Positions 1 through 10,934 of a stretch of 64,000 nt of DNA are shown here, piece by piece. The notes beneath the pieces are model-generated. The model was not told where the DNA came from. It searched no databases and worked only from the letters and a program-made list of their open reading frames with translations. The stretch lies in assembly GCA_016711705.1 (NCBI GenBank), contig JADJSK010000013.1, positions 1 to 64,000 on the forward strand, given 5' to 3'. Position numbers and translations under genes: made by a program. This DNA comes from Candidatus Brachybacter algidus (GTDB lineage Bacteria; Bacteroidota; Bacteroidia; Chitinophagales; Saprospiraceae). The stretch's first letter is position 1; every line of letters starts with the position of its first letter.

Positions 1-631
1 ATCGCCACCCCGCCTATTCAAGCGGGCAAGCATCTGCCAACTAGGGGTTTATACACTAAATAAATTTTATGAAATGGAGATTTGATTGTAAATAATAGAT
101 TTATTAGTTTATTAGTTAATTAAATGCTAAATGAATTTTGCCCGCACCCGAACATCGGTTAACCTACGCTCAGCACTTCATAGCGAAAGCTTAGTTGGGG
201 CGCCGGTTGTCGTCGTTGTGTCACCAAAGTTTTACTTTAAAATATACAAAAAGATGTGTATAAACCTAGCTCTGCCAGAGAAGTTCTCATACTTATTTGT
301 TCTTTATTTATTTTACTGATAATTAACATTATATATCAATTAAGTAGAAGTGAATAACCCTGCTTCTTTGGGGGTAAGGGAGTCTATATTTATTCACACT
401 GCAATCAGGTCATTAACTTCCGCGCTTTAAATCCACCCCTATTCCCAAGAGATCAATATGAATTTATCCTAGTATGTCAGTCTAAAAAGCTACGAATGTT
501 CATAGCCACGCTAAATCTATCCAACTATGGGAAATCTGTTCTAGTAGTGATAAACATTACATCCAATTCAAAACATGATAAATATACTTATAATAATTAC
601 GGATAAAATGTCTTAATTATAAACAACTACT
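1..631. other. gene-free left edge with degenerate repeat
   Basis: No credible gene was found here. A 62-codon open frame at 131-319 has no family resemblance and covers a repeat also seen near 38.6 kb, so it is not called. The stretch holds that repeat (218-274) and AT-rich DNA leading to the promoter-like box at 632-639. Confidence 0.5.
218..274 (+). repeat. dispersed intergenic repeat, copy 1
   Basis: About 57 bp starting GTGTCACCAA and containing AAAGATGTGTATAAAC matches 38614-38670 in the same orientation with a few mismatches. Both copies lie outside genes, and both have the word GTTAACCTACG some 60-125 bp upstream. It looks like a remnant of a dispersed element; no open frame is conserved between copies. 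Confidence 0.6.
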
Positions 632-639
632 TATCTTTG
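632..639 (+). promoter_or_regulatory. putative -7 box (TATCTTTG) of the nitrite reductase cluster
   Basis: TATCTTTG fits the Bacteroidota -7 consensus TAnnTTTG and is followed by GC, as is common. It lies about 50 bp before the first start codon of the cluster (689). No clear TTG -33 element is visible, so the call is tentative. Confidence 0.4.
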
Positions 640-688
640 CGTAAAATATTATATAACATAGATTATAAGCATTTTTCAATTTTAAAAG

Positions 689-2024
689 ATGGCTGAGTTT
701 CTCTCTTTGCTTTGCTTGGTGTTTTGTTTCCAGGGATCAACTTGCATAGTCAGGATACAATGACAAAGCTAAATACATTTCTGTATCAGGGCAATTTCCT
801 ATCAGGGTGAGTTTCGGGACGGAGTTTTCAGGCCCTAAGGTCGAGAGAAACCGGCAGGCCTCATTAGCGATCGGATAAGATTCACGTTGGGTTATACTTA
901 TAACAATAAGCTTGAGTTAAAAATAACTCCTCAGAGTGTTGGAAATATGGGGACAATCACCATTGGTACGAGCGCAGAAAATAGTGGTAGTCAATTTTCA
1001 CTTTTTCGAAACGTGGGTTAAGCTTTCTATTAATTCAAATTGGAATACACAGGTCGGTCGTCCAAGTGATTTCATTGGATGACGAACAGTTGTTCGGTGT
1101 ACGAGCTGGGCACAAGGTGGAAGAGCGCATGACGCCATCGCATTTAATTTTGCAAAAATAAATACGAATTTAGGGCATTTGCGTCTTATAGTACCAGAGT
1201 ATAAAGCATTATATAGCTTAATAATTTGAGCACCCCTGCTGGCAACTTATAGGCACTCGGGATGCTACACCTTATAAATGGATGCAAACGATTTGGACAA
1301 AATTAGCAATAAATGGGAACATAATAAAGGTCACTCTTCTTAGCTAAGTAATCTTGGATTCCAAAATGCAGCTTCAAATCAGACGGTACGAAAGCCTAAC
1401 TTTCCAACAAACGTTGGGAGCCAATTACTTTTATAATAATTCAAAAGTTGAACATAAACATATCTGCCTTAATACCAGGTGAATGACAATTCAATAGTGA
1501 CTGCTACCGGTGCATATATTACTTGCGGGTTATATGGGCTATAATGTCAATAATCAATGGAATTTAGGTTTAGTTACAGTTATGTAAGTGGTAAAAAGTA
1601 GGTCGGACTCAGACTAAATCCATCATATCTTTTAATCCTTACTTTGGCACAATCACAAATTCTGTAGAGCTATGGATTCTTATTTTGAAGGAATGGACAT
1701 CAAGGAGCAGGACTTTTTGATAGTTATCTTAAAAATAGCTTATAAGATCAAACATGAACTTGGATTCTCACTTGCAATAACATCAATTTTTCTCCCTAAT
1801 ACGATAGTAAGTAGTACTGCTAGATACACACTAATCTTGGTCAGGAGTTCGATTTGAGATTCTCCCGTAAAATCAATAAGTTTGCAGTATGACTGGAGGA
1901 TATTCTGCTTATGTAACTACTCCTTCTATTAAATCTGTTAAGAAATACGCCTAATGGAAATGACTTGCAGCATTGGGCTTGGTTAAGCAAACATAACACC
2001 CACTTTTTTGAAACGAAATATTAA
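689..2024 (+). pseudogene. alginate-export-like outer membrane porin, many frameshifts
   Basis: Joining short pieces across frames gives an outer-membrane beta-barrel resembling the alginate export (Alginate_exp) family. It starts with a signal peptide ending in LHSQ. Pieces follow such as RIRFTLGYTYNNKLELKITPQ, SLDDEQLFG and WAQGGRAHDAIAFNFAK, and near the C-terminus NGNDLQHWAWLS. The usual family order of strands is kept, which argues that the gene was full length before the breaks. At least eight frame changes are needed, far more than in any other gene here. It is directly followed by nirK, so a role in nitrite or anion passage across the outer membrane is possible but is inference. The breaks may be real decay or low-quality sequence at the left end. 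Confidence 0.6.
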
Positions 2025-2041
2025 TTTTATAATTGCTAAAA

Positions 2042-3082
2042 ATGAATTTTAACAGAAAAACTATTTAATGTATTGCCTGGTAGTCTGTCTTACGACATTC
2101 TTCTCTTGCAAAAGCGATCCCGGCTCTATGGGCAGCGGTAAATCTGCCATTGATATGGTAGCAGAAGGTACTCCTGAAAATGCAGAAATTACTGGCGCAC
2201 CTAATGTACCGGCACCAATCGGTGACAGGGTCCAAAAAAATTGATCGTGAGTCAGGGAATGCACAGAGATCGAAGGACCTCTTGCAGATAGCGCGACTTA
2301 TAAGTTCTGGACATTCAACAATATTGTGCCAGGTAGCTTTATCCGTGTACGTGAAGGTGATGATATCGAAGCGCGTCTTAAAATGCATCTCACGTTGTAA
2401 TGCCACACAACATCGACTTACATGCCGTCAATGGACCTGGAGGTGGAGCCGAGGGTAGCTTTGCTGCACCTGGTAAAGAGGCGATTTTCTCTTTCAAAGC
2501 ACTTAATCCCGGCCTTTATGTATATCACTGCGCTGCACCGCCAGTGCCAATGCACATCCCAAACGGTATGTATGGTCTAATATTGGTAGAACCTGCAGGT
2601 GGTTTGAAAAAGTAGACCACGAATACTACATCATGCAAGGTGAATTTTATACTAAAAACAAAACAGGAACTCTGGCTTGCAAGAATTCGACAATGATAAA
2701 GGTAACACAGAGATTCCTGACTACGTGTTGTTCAATGGTAGAAAAGGATCTATGTTAGGAGCTAATATGCTGGAAGCAAAAGTCGGTGAAACTATCCGTT
2801 TATTTGTTGGTAATGGTGGACCAAACTTGGTTTCTTCATTCCACGTGATCGGTGAAATATTCGACAATGTATATCAGGAAGGTGGCTCTGCTGTAATCAC
2901 AATGCACAAACTACACTTATACCTGCCGGTGGTTCAGCTATCGTAGAGTTTAAAGTAGACGTACCTGGTGAATACAACATCGTAGATCACTCTATTTTCC
3001 GTGCATTTAATAAAGGTGCGATCGGTAAAATAAAAGTAACCGGAGAAGAAAACCTAAGGTTTACAAACACGGTTCATTATAA
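2042..3082 (+). pseudogene. nirK: copper-containing nitrite reductase NirK, frameshifted
   Basis: This encodes the periplasmic copper nitrite reductase (nitrite to NO). The N-terminus has a lipobox (LTTFFSC), suggesting a lipoprotein. The copper ligands are visible: HNIDLH carries a type 1 His, the catalytic Asp and a type 2 His; YHCAAPPVPMH carries the type 2 His, type 1 Cys and type 1 His; the Met follows in NGMYG. The second cupredoxin domain carries SSFHVIGEIFD with the last type 2 His. The frame changes at least five times (about 2065, 2235, 2395, 2610-2680 and 2905), and the end is read as KVYKHGSL after one more shift at about 3058. Every key residue survives, so sequencing indels explain the breaks better than decay. 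It sits between the porin-like gene and the FGE-like gene. Confidence 0.88.
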
Positions 3083-3100
3083 TATCAACCAAATAATATC

Positions 3101-3934
3101 ATGCATTCAGGCTTTTCTTGTTCTTTTCTCTGCTAATATACTTTATTCTTGTCCAGAAGGAAGTGCAGGAAAAGCCTGTAATCATGGAAATGAAAACAGA
3201 TACCCTCCATACCATTACAGACGATACAAAGATGGTATTGATCACCGGCGGCTCATTCAAACCATTTTTCGGTTCGGATACTTCTATCGTCAAAGTCGAA
3301 ACTTTTATGATGGATGAACACCCCGTTACCAATAGTGAATTTCTCACTTTTGTCAAGGCCAATCCTCAATGGAGAAAATCAGTGGTCAAAGATTGTTTGC
3401 TGACGAATCCTACCTGATCAATTGGGTTTCTGACACCATCCTACCTTTGAATATTAATCCTGATGCTCCCGTCTGCGGTGTATCGTGGTTTGCCGCAAAA
3501 GCTTATTCTGAAAGTGTAAACAAACGTTTGCCTACTTTGGATGAATGGGAATATACCGCCAGAGCTGATGAAAAATTAGCCGATGCCCGAAAAGTAAAGA
3601 CTATTCAGATCGAATTATCAAACTTTATATGATCAAGGATCGCCAATTCAATCCTGTAAAACAGCATAATCCTAACTATTGGGGAGTCTATGATATGTTT
3701 GATCTAATATGGGAATGGACAGATGATTTTAATTCAGTATTATCTACCGGAGATTCTCGGGTCATCATATGACAATAAGGGACTCTTTGTGCGGGATCAG
3801 CCACAAGTGCTACCGACCTTATGAATTATGCAGCCTTCATGCGCTTCCGGTTTCAGAACCAGCCTTAAAGCTAATTACACGTTGAGCAATTTAGGGTTCC
3901 GTTGTGCTAAAGACATACAAAAACAATCCAATGA
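3101..3934 (+). pseudogene. SUMF1/formylglycine-generating-enzyme-like protein, frameshifted
   Basis: An FGE-sulfatase-type domain is recognisable across frames: MVLITGGSF near the start, DEHPVTNSEFLTFV, then CGVSWFAAKAYSESVNKRLPTL and DEWEYTAR, NYWGVYDMFDLIWEWTDDF, and the closing NLGFRCAKD. A hydrophobic N-terminal stretch suggests export. Such proteins often accompany nirK in Bacteroidota, but the substrate is unknown, and there is no sulfatase nearby. It lies 18 bp after nirK and overlaps the SCO start by about 4 bp, so it is probably one operon. At least three frameshifts (near 3390, 3600 and 3770) break it, with the same caveat about sequence quality as for nirK. Confidence 0.75.
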
Positions 3935-4516
3935 AAAAGATATTTTTGCTTTTAACTTCATGCTTAGTTCTTCTTACATCATGTAAAGAAGATAAAAAGA
4001 TGAAACTCCACTACCTTCAGATTCTATTTTTCAACCTGCAAACTAGCTGGCAAAATCAGGATAATGAAACAATCAAACTTAACGACCTAAAAAGGGAAGA
4101 CGCTGGTAGTAGTGATGATTTATACCAGTTGCAAAGTGGCATGTCCAATTTTAGTTTCCAATATGAAAAAAATTGAACAAAAAATCGACCCATCCGATCT
4201 TTCAAAAGTCTCTTTGGTACTAGTTTCTATTGATCCCAAAACTGACACTCCAGAAAAATTAACATCCTTCGCAAAGGACAACAATATGGAAGGTGATCAA
4301 TGGATATTTTGCGTGGGGATTGAAAAAGCACTCAGGAATTTGCCAATGTATTGTCCATGAAATATAAAAGATCTCTCCACTTGACTTTTCACATTCCAAT
4401 ATAATCACCATATTCAGTCCTGATGGTAGAATGCAAAGCCAGGAAGAAGGGCTTGATGTCAAAACTGAAGATATAGCTGCAAAGTCGGTGAAGTTGTGAA
4501 ATATGGCAAACTCTAA
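3931..4516 (+). pseudogene. SCO1/SenC family copper chaperone, frameshifted
   Basis: A thioredoxin-fold lipoprotein (signal MKKIFLLLTSC, lipobox Cys) of the SCO1/SenC family. The copper-binding pair is in YTSCKVACP, followed by LVSIDPKTDTPEKL and, after frame changes, ISPLDFSHSN, which holds the third (His) ligand. The C-terminus reads KVGEVVKYGKL. SCO proteins deliver copper or reduce thiols for copper enzymes; next to nirK, a role in loading copper into nitrite reductase is likely (inference). Three or more single-base frame changes are needed (near 4000, 4100, 4310 and 4475). The end overlaps the convergent thioesterase gene by a few bases. Confidence 0.82.
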
Positions 4517-4973
4517 ATGTTAGAATTCTTTCTAACTAACGCTTGTTCGTATTCATTTAATTCAATATCTGTTTCAGGCAATACTCCCGGGACTTCCGTA
4601 GTTTTACCTTCTTTATTTAATGCTACAAAAGTAAAATAAGCATCACTGACGTCATATTGGTTGCCGGATAGATAATTACGTGCCGCAGCAGTAACTTTTA
4701 TTTCCATCGAGGTCCTAAAAGCTCTGGTAATGCTGGCTTTAATCGTGATTACATCACCGATTTTGGCAGGTTTACGAAATGCACTTTATTGATCATGGCG
4801 GTAACACAGACTCTTTCGAGTGTGGACTTGGGCACAAACAGCAGCCGCGACATCCATCCATTCACCAGCCGTCCACCCATCAATATTCCAACTGGATTGG
4901 TATCATTTGGGCATACAATTTCAGTTTTAATAGTTTCTGAATAGGACGGAGTTCTAGGCATAATTTCTGTCAT
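4513..4973 (-). pseudogene. hotdog-fold acyl-CoA thioesterase, one frameshift
   Basis: Two adjoining frames join into a protein of about 153 residues resembling the YciA/BACH acyl-CoA thioesterases. The first part has the typical VCPNDTNPVGILMGGRLVNG stretch, with the catalytic-loop Asn/Asp-type motif. The second has MEIKVTAAARNYLSG and DAYFTFVALNKEGK. The likely reaction is hydrolysis of acyl-CoA in the cytoplasm. The break lies near 4750-4780. It is transcribed towards the SCO gene. The family is clear; the substrate chain length cannot be read from sequence. Confidence 0.78.
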
Positions 4974-4981
4974 TTTAAATT

Positions 4982-5492
4982 ATTTATTTTGTAATGTATA
5001 TATAAATTGCGTATTCTGCGATGGAACTCGGATAATTATCAATAATTCATATTTAGAAGTTGCTTTATTTATAAGTTATCAACTATATAAATATTTTTGA
5101 AATTTATCTTTCTAGATTCATTTGCTGAACACAATCATCGGAGTATCATTCTAATTTCTAATTTTAACCTAAAGGATATTAATAGTTTTATTGAAATTTA
5201 TTTGCTGCGAAACATGAGTAAATAATATTTTAGGAAAACTTATGTAAATCTAATAAATAAAGATATATTTGTCCTTTAATATTTGTTTGGATCCGAAAAT
5301 GTTAGTTAGGAATCCTGATAATGCTTGTTTTTCTTTTTTTGTCAGGATTAGTAAATAAGTGTTTGAGTGCGACATCGTGGCAACCCTTCTAAAAGGGTTG
5401 TCTACGATAATCTTTATATGAAAAATTCATAAGTCCGTAACTGGTCATCCAACAGATTTCTTTTTATCTGCAATTGAAATTATACTAATTCT
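4982..5492. other. intergenic region with two hairpins, upstream of Rrf2 gene
   Basis: No gene was found. A hairpin has arms AATCCTGA/TCAGGATT at about 5310-5349. A second perfect one has arms CAACCCTT/AAGGGTTG at 5381-5400. TATATTTG at 5264-5271 fits the TAnnTTTG -7 consensus and could serve the Rrf2 gene, giving a long leader. The stretch 5118-5215 shares words with intergenic DNA near 16.2 and 61.6 kb. Confidence 0.45.
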
Positions 5493-5880
5493 ATGTTCAA
5501 TAAAAAGTACAGAATATGCTTTGCGAGCAGTCATTTATATTGCTAAAGAATCGACCATAGAACATAAGGTAGGGTTGGATAATATTGCTCAGGCTATCAA
5601 TTCACCCCGTTATCATACGTCAAAAATAATGCAGCAACTCACCACGGGAGATGGGCATATTGTTTCATCAATCAGAGGGCCGGGAGGTGGATTCTATTTA
5701 ACAGAACAGGACAAAAAGAGAGCAATTATTGATATCCTTAGAACTATGGGCGAAGATCAAATGCTGGATAGATGCGTTCTTGGCCTAAATGTCTGTTCAG
5801 ATATAAATCCATGCGCTATGCATCGTGATTATAAAGTAATTAAGAAGCAATTAATCAGTTATTTCAAACTAAGACAATAA
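5493..5880 (+). CDS. Rrf2 family regulator with three-Cys motif, frameshift near start
   Basis: A winged-helix Rrf2 regulator of about 129 residues. The true start is probably ATG 5493 (MFNKK), but one extra base near 5508 shifts the frame before EYALRAVIYIAKE; from there the frame is clean. Family marks are the recognition helix region SPRYHTSKIMQQL, the wing SSIRGPGGGFYL, and RCVLGLNVCSDINPC with cysteines spaced x6 and x5. That spacing resembles the iron-sulfur ligands of IscR/NsrR-type regulators. Its place beside nirK suggests an NO or redox sensor controlling that cluster; this is inference. No target operator was identified. Confidence 0.8.
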
Positions 5881-6434
5881 ATGATTTAGCTGGAGGAGAT
5901 TTACAGCTGAGTTTTTTGAGATAGGAATGAATAAGGATGCCACGAATGCACTTTAATTAATTTCATTATCTAATAAGATGCTTTATACTCAATGGAAAAG
6001 AATATTCAACCCCATACGGGGTTGGTAGAGCAGTTCATTTACACCCCGGGTTTTACCCGGAGCTATTGTTGTTCAACCCCTATTGGGATTAAGGGGACAC
6101 CGAATATATGTATTAAATTGGCAGATATCGTTTGTCATTCGTGCATTCGTGGCATTTTAATTTCAATCCGTAGAATTCAAAATTTAGAAGAAGGATGCCA
6201 CGAATGCACGAATAGACGTATTTTATTTATTTATCGAATATTACGCTTACTATCCAGGTAAAAAAATCATTATTGCAATAAAGACTTATATCAAGGGTTA
6301 ATCCTGAAAGCAAAATATATTAAATTAGAGCTAGATTGCTTACCTGATGCAAAAAGGAGATGCGGATAGAGGGATTGGGTGAGCGTCGTCAGGAGGAGGA
6401 GGTGAGAGGAATTAACAAGTGAATAGTTATCCAT
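5881..6434. other. gene-free region dominated by palindromic repeats
   Basis: No gene was found; an 89-codon open frame at 5992-6261 runs through palindromes and is rejected. The stretch contains a 19-bp perfect inverted repeat (6137-6155 with 6195-6213), a partial direct copy of one arm at 5934-5950, and three short hairpins at about 6009-6095 built on CAACCCC/GGGGTTG and CCGGGT/ACCCGG. Confidence 0.6.
6137..6213. repeat. 19-bp inverted repeat with 39-nt spacer
   Basis: The left arm ATTCGTGCATTCGTGGCAT (6137-6155) is the exact reverse complement of 6195-6213. A shorter direct copy of the right arm, GATGCCACGAATGCAC, occurs at 5935-5950. The arms are repetitive within themselves (ATTCGTG repeated). 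There is no T-run, so it is not a terminator; it is more like a dispersed palindromic element. Confidence 0.8.
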
Positions 6435-6439
6435 GTAGC

Positions 6440-8267
6440 CTATTTAAGGGCATCCATCCAATACCTCCACACTATAACCATCGCCATTGTATCCAATTCG
6501 CAGTATTGCAGTAATATTTTTCTAAGTTGGGCTTTCCGGTCGAGATCAAGTGGATCGGTTCCGAACATATACTCATGATAAAAACGCATTGCTCCTGTGC
6601 CATCCTGGACGACTTCTTCATTTTCAAGAGCATTGTAAATGGGTTCTAGATTGTCATATGGATTAGAATTCGGGCCTGATTCTGAAACGTATTTGCTAAA
6701 CCAAGGATTTGAATGCAGATATTCATTGTTATTCCAGATGGCAGGCAATACTTTTTTGATGGAAGTTTTACCTTTCATGTCAGGGTGGAAATAATATTTT
6801 AAAGTGAGATCATTTAAGTCAACAAACCTGCCTTCCCTTTTTGTGTCTTTATCCTTCGTGATTCTGAGTAACCAATTCTCCAAAACATCATCTACATAAT
6901 TGTATAATTTCATTTGGGTTAAAACATCTTTAAGTATTGTATTTTCAAAAGAGCTCCACATTAAAGGGGTGCCCGCTTCACCAATCTGATTCATTAGAGT
7001 AGTTGCAAAACGAAAATTTGGGTAGTCATATTCATCATTTAAAAATTCTGAATGAACAGGATCCTCCAGGTTTTTCTATTGTATGGCAACTCCATTGAAA
7101 AGCCACATTTTCATAGGCTCTCATTCCTTTGTGGTGTGGAACTGCACCAGAGTATGTTTCAAAATCAATAAAGTGCAAAGGATATTCAAGACACTCCAAT
7201 GCGGATTTCAACCCGGGATGAATGTATTCTGCGTTTTCTTTTGTCTGGTTAAATTGCAATAATTGTCGCTCACCCCTTGGCCCATATTTACCATCAGCTG
7301 TTCTGAACCGTTCAACGTCAAAGTCCCAAAATGAAATTGTGCGATTGGCAATTAATTCATCAAGGTAAGATCCTGCTTTGCTTTTCAAGCTAGCTCCGTG
7401 ATATAAATCAAAAATATTTGGTGAGGTATCAGTTAGGTCTTGCCAACAATCCCTAAATCCATTCTTTTCTTGTTCGCTGCCAAGATTGAATTCACATTCT
7501 TTACAACTCTTATTTATAGAAAAATGGCCCGGCTGAATTCCATTTGTTAAAATGTCATGAAATCTTGAAGCTCTATCTTTGATTAAATCTATTTTCTCAA
7601 CAACCTCTTTATCCACATTTAACAAAGTTAGAAGGTGATTTTCTTTAAGTTGATTAATATATAAATGCCTATCTTCATAATTTTCATATTTAAATTCAAT
7701 TACTGGCCTTTGTATATTGCCCCCATTCCTTGCTGGTAATTCATCAATTTCAAATTGCTCTTCGATCATCTCTGTCGACGAAAACCAACCTGCCAACCCT
7801 TCAATCGTTGTTCTTTTAGCCTTATCAGGAAGCAAAAGAAAGGAGTGAATTTCATATTCAGGATATAATTCTTTTACAACTAAAGTTTGATAAGTTACAT
7901 CTTCTATATTTTCCTTTTGTTTCTTTATTGCTTTAGCTTTGTCTTCCTCATCGTCATGAGATTTTGATTTCACCTCTATTATGTTCAATACATTTCCAAC
8001 TTTTTCAAGTATGTCTGCACGAACGACTTTCCCATCTGATATAAATGTAGCTTCGAATAATATTATATTTTCGTTTTCTTCAAGAAGCTGCTTGGTTTTT
8101 TCATGTCCCTTTTCCAAAGATTCAGTATTAATTTCTATCGCATCAGGGTACATGAGCTGAGCATATTTGGAAACAATATGACCACCTTTTGCCAGCATTT
8201 CCATGTACTCATTCTCATCATTTTTGGTTTTGTATGAGGCTTTTTGTATATTAATTTTTTTGGACAC
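6440..8267 (-). CDS. DUF2779 protein: PD-(D/E)XK nuclease plus DEDD exonuclease, one frameshift
   Basis: About 605 residues when two frames are joined near 7060. The N-terminal part has the PD-(D/E)XK pattern: VVRADIL supplies the Asp and NIIEVKSKS the Glu-x-Lys. KSCKECEFN and a later FRDCW give cysteines that could hold an iron-sulfur cluster as in Cas4/AddB-like nucleases. The C-terminal DUF2779 part has HFIDFET (exonuclease motif I) and ends with YCELDTMAMV, the motif III region, as in DnaQ-like 3'-5' exonucleases. It is probably a DNA processing or repair enzyme. It stands alone, with no CRISPR or recombination genes beside it. The frame break between PGG and VHSEFLN requires one extra or two missing bases and is not in a homopolymer. 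Confidence 0.75.
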
Positions 8268-8443
8268 GTTGAAGCGATTTTAAAATCAGACTTGGATAAC
8301 ATAGATTTTTATTAGAAATTATTGTGAGAACTAAAAATTGATTTTTTCAAAATAACCAAGCAATATAGTTGAATATATTTAATATTTCAAGAAAGTACAT
8401 AAAATACCTACATTAATACAGACATAGCATAATTTACACCAAA

Positions 8444-8472
8444 TAAAAAAGCCGGCTTTCACCGGCTTCATT
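8444..8472 (-). terminator. Rho-independent terminator of nrdJ
   Basis: On the minus strand AAGCCGG, a short loop and CCGGCTT are followed by TTTTTATTT. The hairpin begins some 17 bp after the ribonucleotide reductase stop codon. Confidence 0.8.
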
Positions 8473-8488
8473 AAGATTTTATTTCTAT

Positions 8489-10934
8489 CTACCCACACTT
8501 CGAATTGCCACAGTCCAGACACGTCAGACATCCTTCCTGATATTGTAGATTGGTACCGCTGCAATTGCTGCATTTTGATTTGCCGGCTTGTGTGCCATCG
8601 GGAATATATCGCTTCAGCGCGCGTGCTACACCATTCTTCCAGGTATTGATATTCTCATCTAGTTGAAGACTACTGATCAATTCCACGACAGATACGATAG
8701 GCATGCCATGTCTGAGTGTGCCGGAGATCAATTTGGCATAATTCCAGTATTCAGGATTGAATTTATAGGACAATCCTTCGATCGTGGTTTTGTACCCACG
8801 TGTATTCACATATTGAAAATCATATCTACTGGTACCATCCGCTTCTTTATTCTTGATGATAAGGCCATTAGTCACCCATCGAGGTATCAAGATACCATCT
8901 TCATCATCCGCCATACCGGTGAAGATCTCATAAGGTTTCCCATCATTCAGGCCGATAAAAGCGATCCAGCGGTCTTTATTGTTTTGAAATCTCACCACAT
9001 CAGCTTCCAAGGTCTGAGGGCGCGTGAGCGAGGCAGTTATGATCTCATCTGTCTGGCCAGTGTCTTTTTGGTTATCTGCAGCTACCATGACGCCTGATCT
9101 GGATCCATCACGATAGACTGTAACACCTTTACAGCCGGACTTCCATGCCTCCAGGTAACATTCACCGACGAGTTCTTCGGTGACTTCAGACGGTAGATTA
9201 ATAGTAACAGAAATACTATGATCTACCCATTTCTGAATAGCTCCCTGCATTTTTACCTTATTCAGATAATTCACATCATTGGATGTCGCCTTATAATAAG
9301 GTGATTTACTTAGGATATCCTCCAACTCTTCATTAGAGTATGATTCTGAATCTTTATATCCATTGACTTCCATCCATTGGAGAAATTTGTGATGAAACAC
9401 ATTATATTCTTCCCAGCAGTCACCTAATTCATCCACGAAATCAACTTTCACCTCTTTATCATTCGGATTGACCTTACGGCGTCTTTTATATACTGGCAAA
9501 AATACTGGCTCTATGCCGGATGTTGTTTGGGACATTAAGCTGGTAGTTCCTGTAGGTGCGATCGTCAATAGGGCAATATTACGACGGCCATACTCCAACA
9601 TTTCATAGTAAAGCTTGGCATCATGCTCCTTAAGACGCAGCATAAATGGATTATTCTTCTCACGTTCCGCATCGTAAATCCCAAAGGCACCTCTATCTTT
9701 GGCGCAGGCTACTGAACCACGATATGCCTCAATAGCTAACGTCTTGTGAACTTCAACTGAAAGTTCAGTAGCTTCTTCACTTCCATATCTTAAGCCCAGT
9801 GCGGCCAACATATCACCTTCGGCGGTGATACCAATGCCTGTGCGACGGCCTTCCTTTGCTTTTTTACGAATAGACTTCCATAGGTTATATTCTATACGTT
9901 TAACTTCATCATCTTCAGGATCTGCAGCAATTTTTTGTAGAATATTATCAATTTTTCTAATTCAAGATCAATGATATCATCCATCAAACGTTGAGCAATG
10001 CCTACGTGAGATATCTCACCACAAGGATTGGTAGATACTGTTTTGTACCCAAGATCAGCATAGCAATCAGGAAGTGATTCATTAATGATGGTATCCCAAA
10101 ACAAGATACCGGGCTCAGCCGATTTCCAGGCGTTGTGTACGATCTTATCCCAAAGATCCCTTGCTCTTACTTCTTTTGTGTAAACCGGATTTTCACTATT
10201 AATAGGATATTTATGCACATATATGCCATCCTTTTGTACCGCATTCATGAATTCGTCATCCATACGAACAGAGATGTTGGCACCGGTTATTTTACCTTGT
10301 TCAAGTTTGGCGTCAATAAAGTCACTTACATCAGGATGTTTTATAGAGATCGAAAGCATAAGAGCACCTCTTCGACCATCTTGAGCTACTTCACGCGTAG
10401 AATTAGAAAAGCGCTCCATAAAAGGTACGATACCTGTAGAAGTAAGCGCTGAATTCTTTACCGGAGAACCTTTAGGACGGATGTGTGAAAGGTCATGACC
10501 TACGCCACCACGTCTCTTCATCAACTGGACCTGCTCCTGATCTGTTTTCATGATGCCTCCATACGAATCAGAATCTCCTTCATTGCCTATCACAAAGCAG
10601 TTGGAAAGGGAAGCGATCTGGAATGGATTGCCTATTCCGGTCATAGGGCTTCCTTGAGGAATGATGTATTTGAAGTCCTTTAGTACTTCCAGTATTTGTT
10701 TTTCCGTAAGCGGATTAGGATATTTTGTTCTATTCTGGCGAGTTCACCTGCGATACGTTTGTGCATATCAGCGGGTGTTTTTTCGTATAGATTTCCTTGT
10801 GAGTCTTTGAGAGCGTACTTATTTATCCAAACACGGGCGGCCAACTTCTCGCCTTTAAAATAAAGTAAACTTGAGTTGAATGCTTCTTCCTGCGAATACG
10901 TAGTTTTCAAATGTTTTGTAGTAATCTCGGCCAT
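8489..10934 (-). pseudogene. nrdJ: class II (B12-dependent) ribonucleotide reductase, frameshifted, with missing segment
   Basis: This is an adenosylcobalamin-dependent ribonucleotide reductase (ribonucleotides to deoxyribonucleotides). Visible are SLSNCFVIG (first redox Cys), RRGGVGHDLSHIRPKG, STNPCGE (thiyl-radical Cys with its Asn and Glu), the finger-loop-like TIAPTGTTSLMS, and the cysteine-rich tail CSNCSGTN...CLDCGNSKCG. Two single-base losses in A-runs break the frame (about 10725 and 9950); adding one A at each restores the family sequence. Separately, and in frame, NPCGEIS runs directly into HVGIAQRLMDD. About 36 residues usually found there (LCPYDSCRLL and what follows) are absent, including the second redox cysteine. 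As written the enzyme could not cycle. Either the locus is dead or the assembly dropped about 108 bp. A terminator follows. Confidence 0.9.

Noticed and set aside
131..319. 62-codon open frame at the left edge
   Set aside because: It overlaps a dispersed repeat that is not open at its second copy near 38.6 kb.
5992..6261. 89-codon open frame
   Set aside because: It reads through three hairpins and a 19-bp inverted repeat; composition is repeat-like and no family is recognised.
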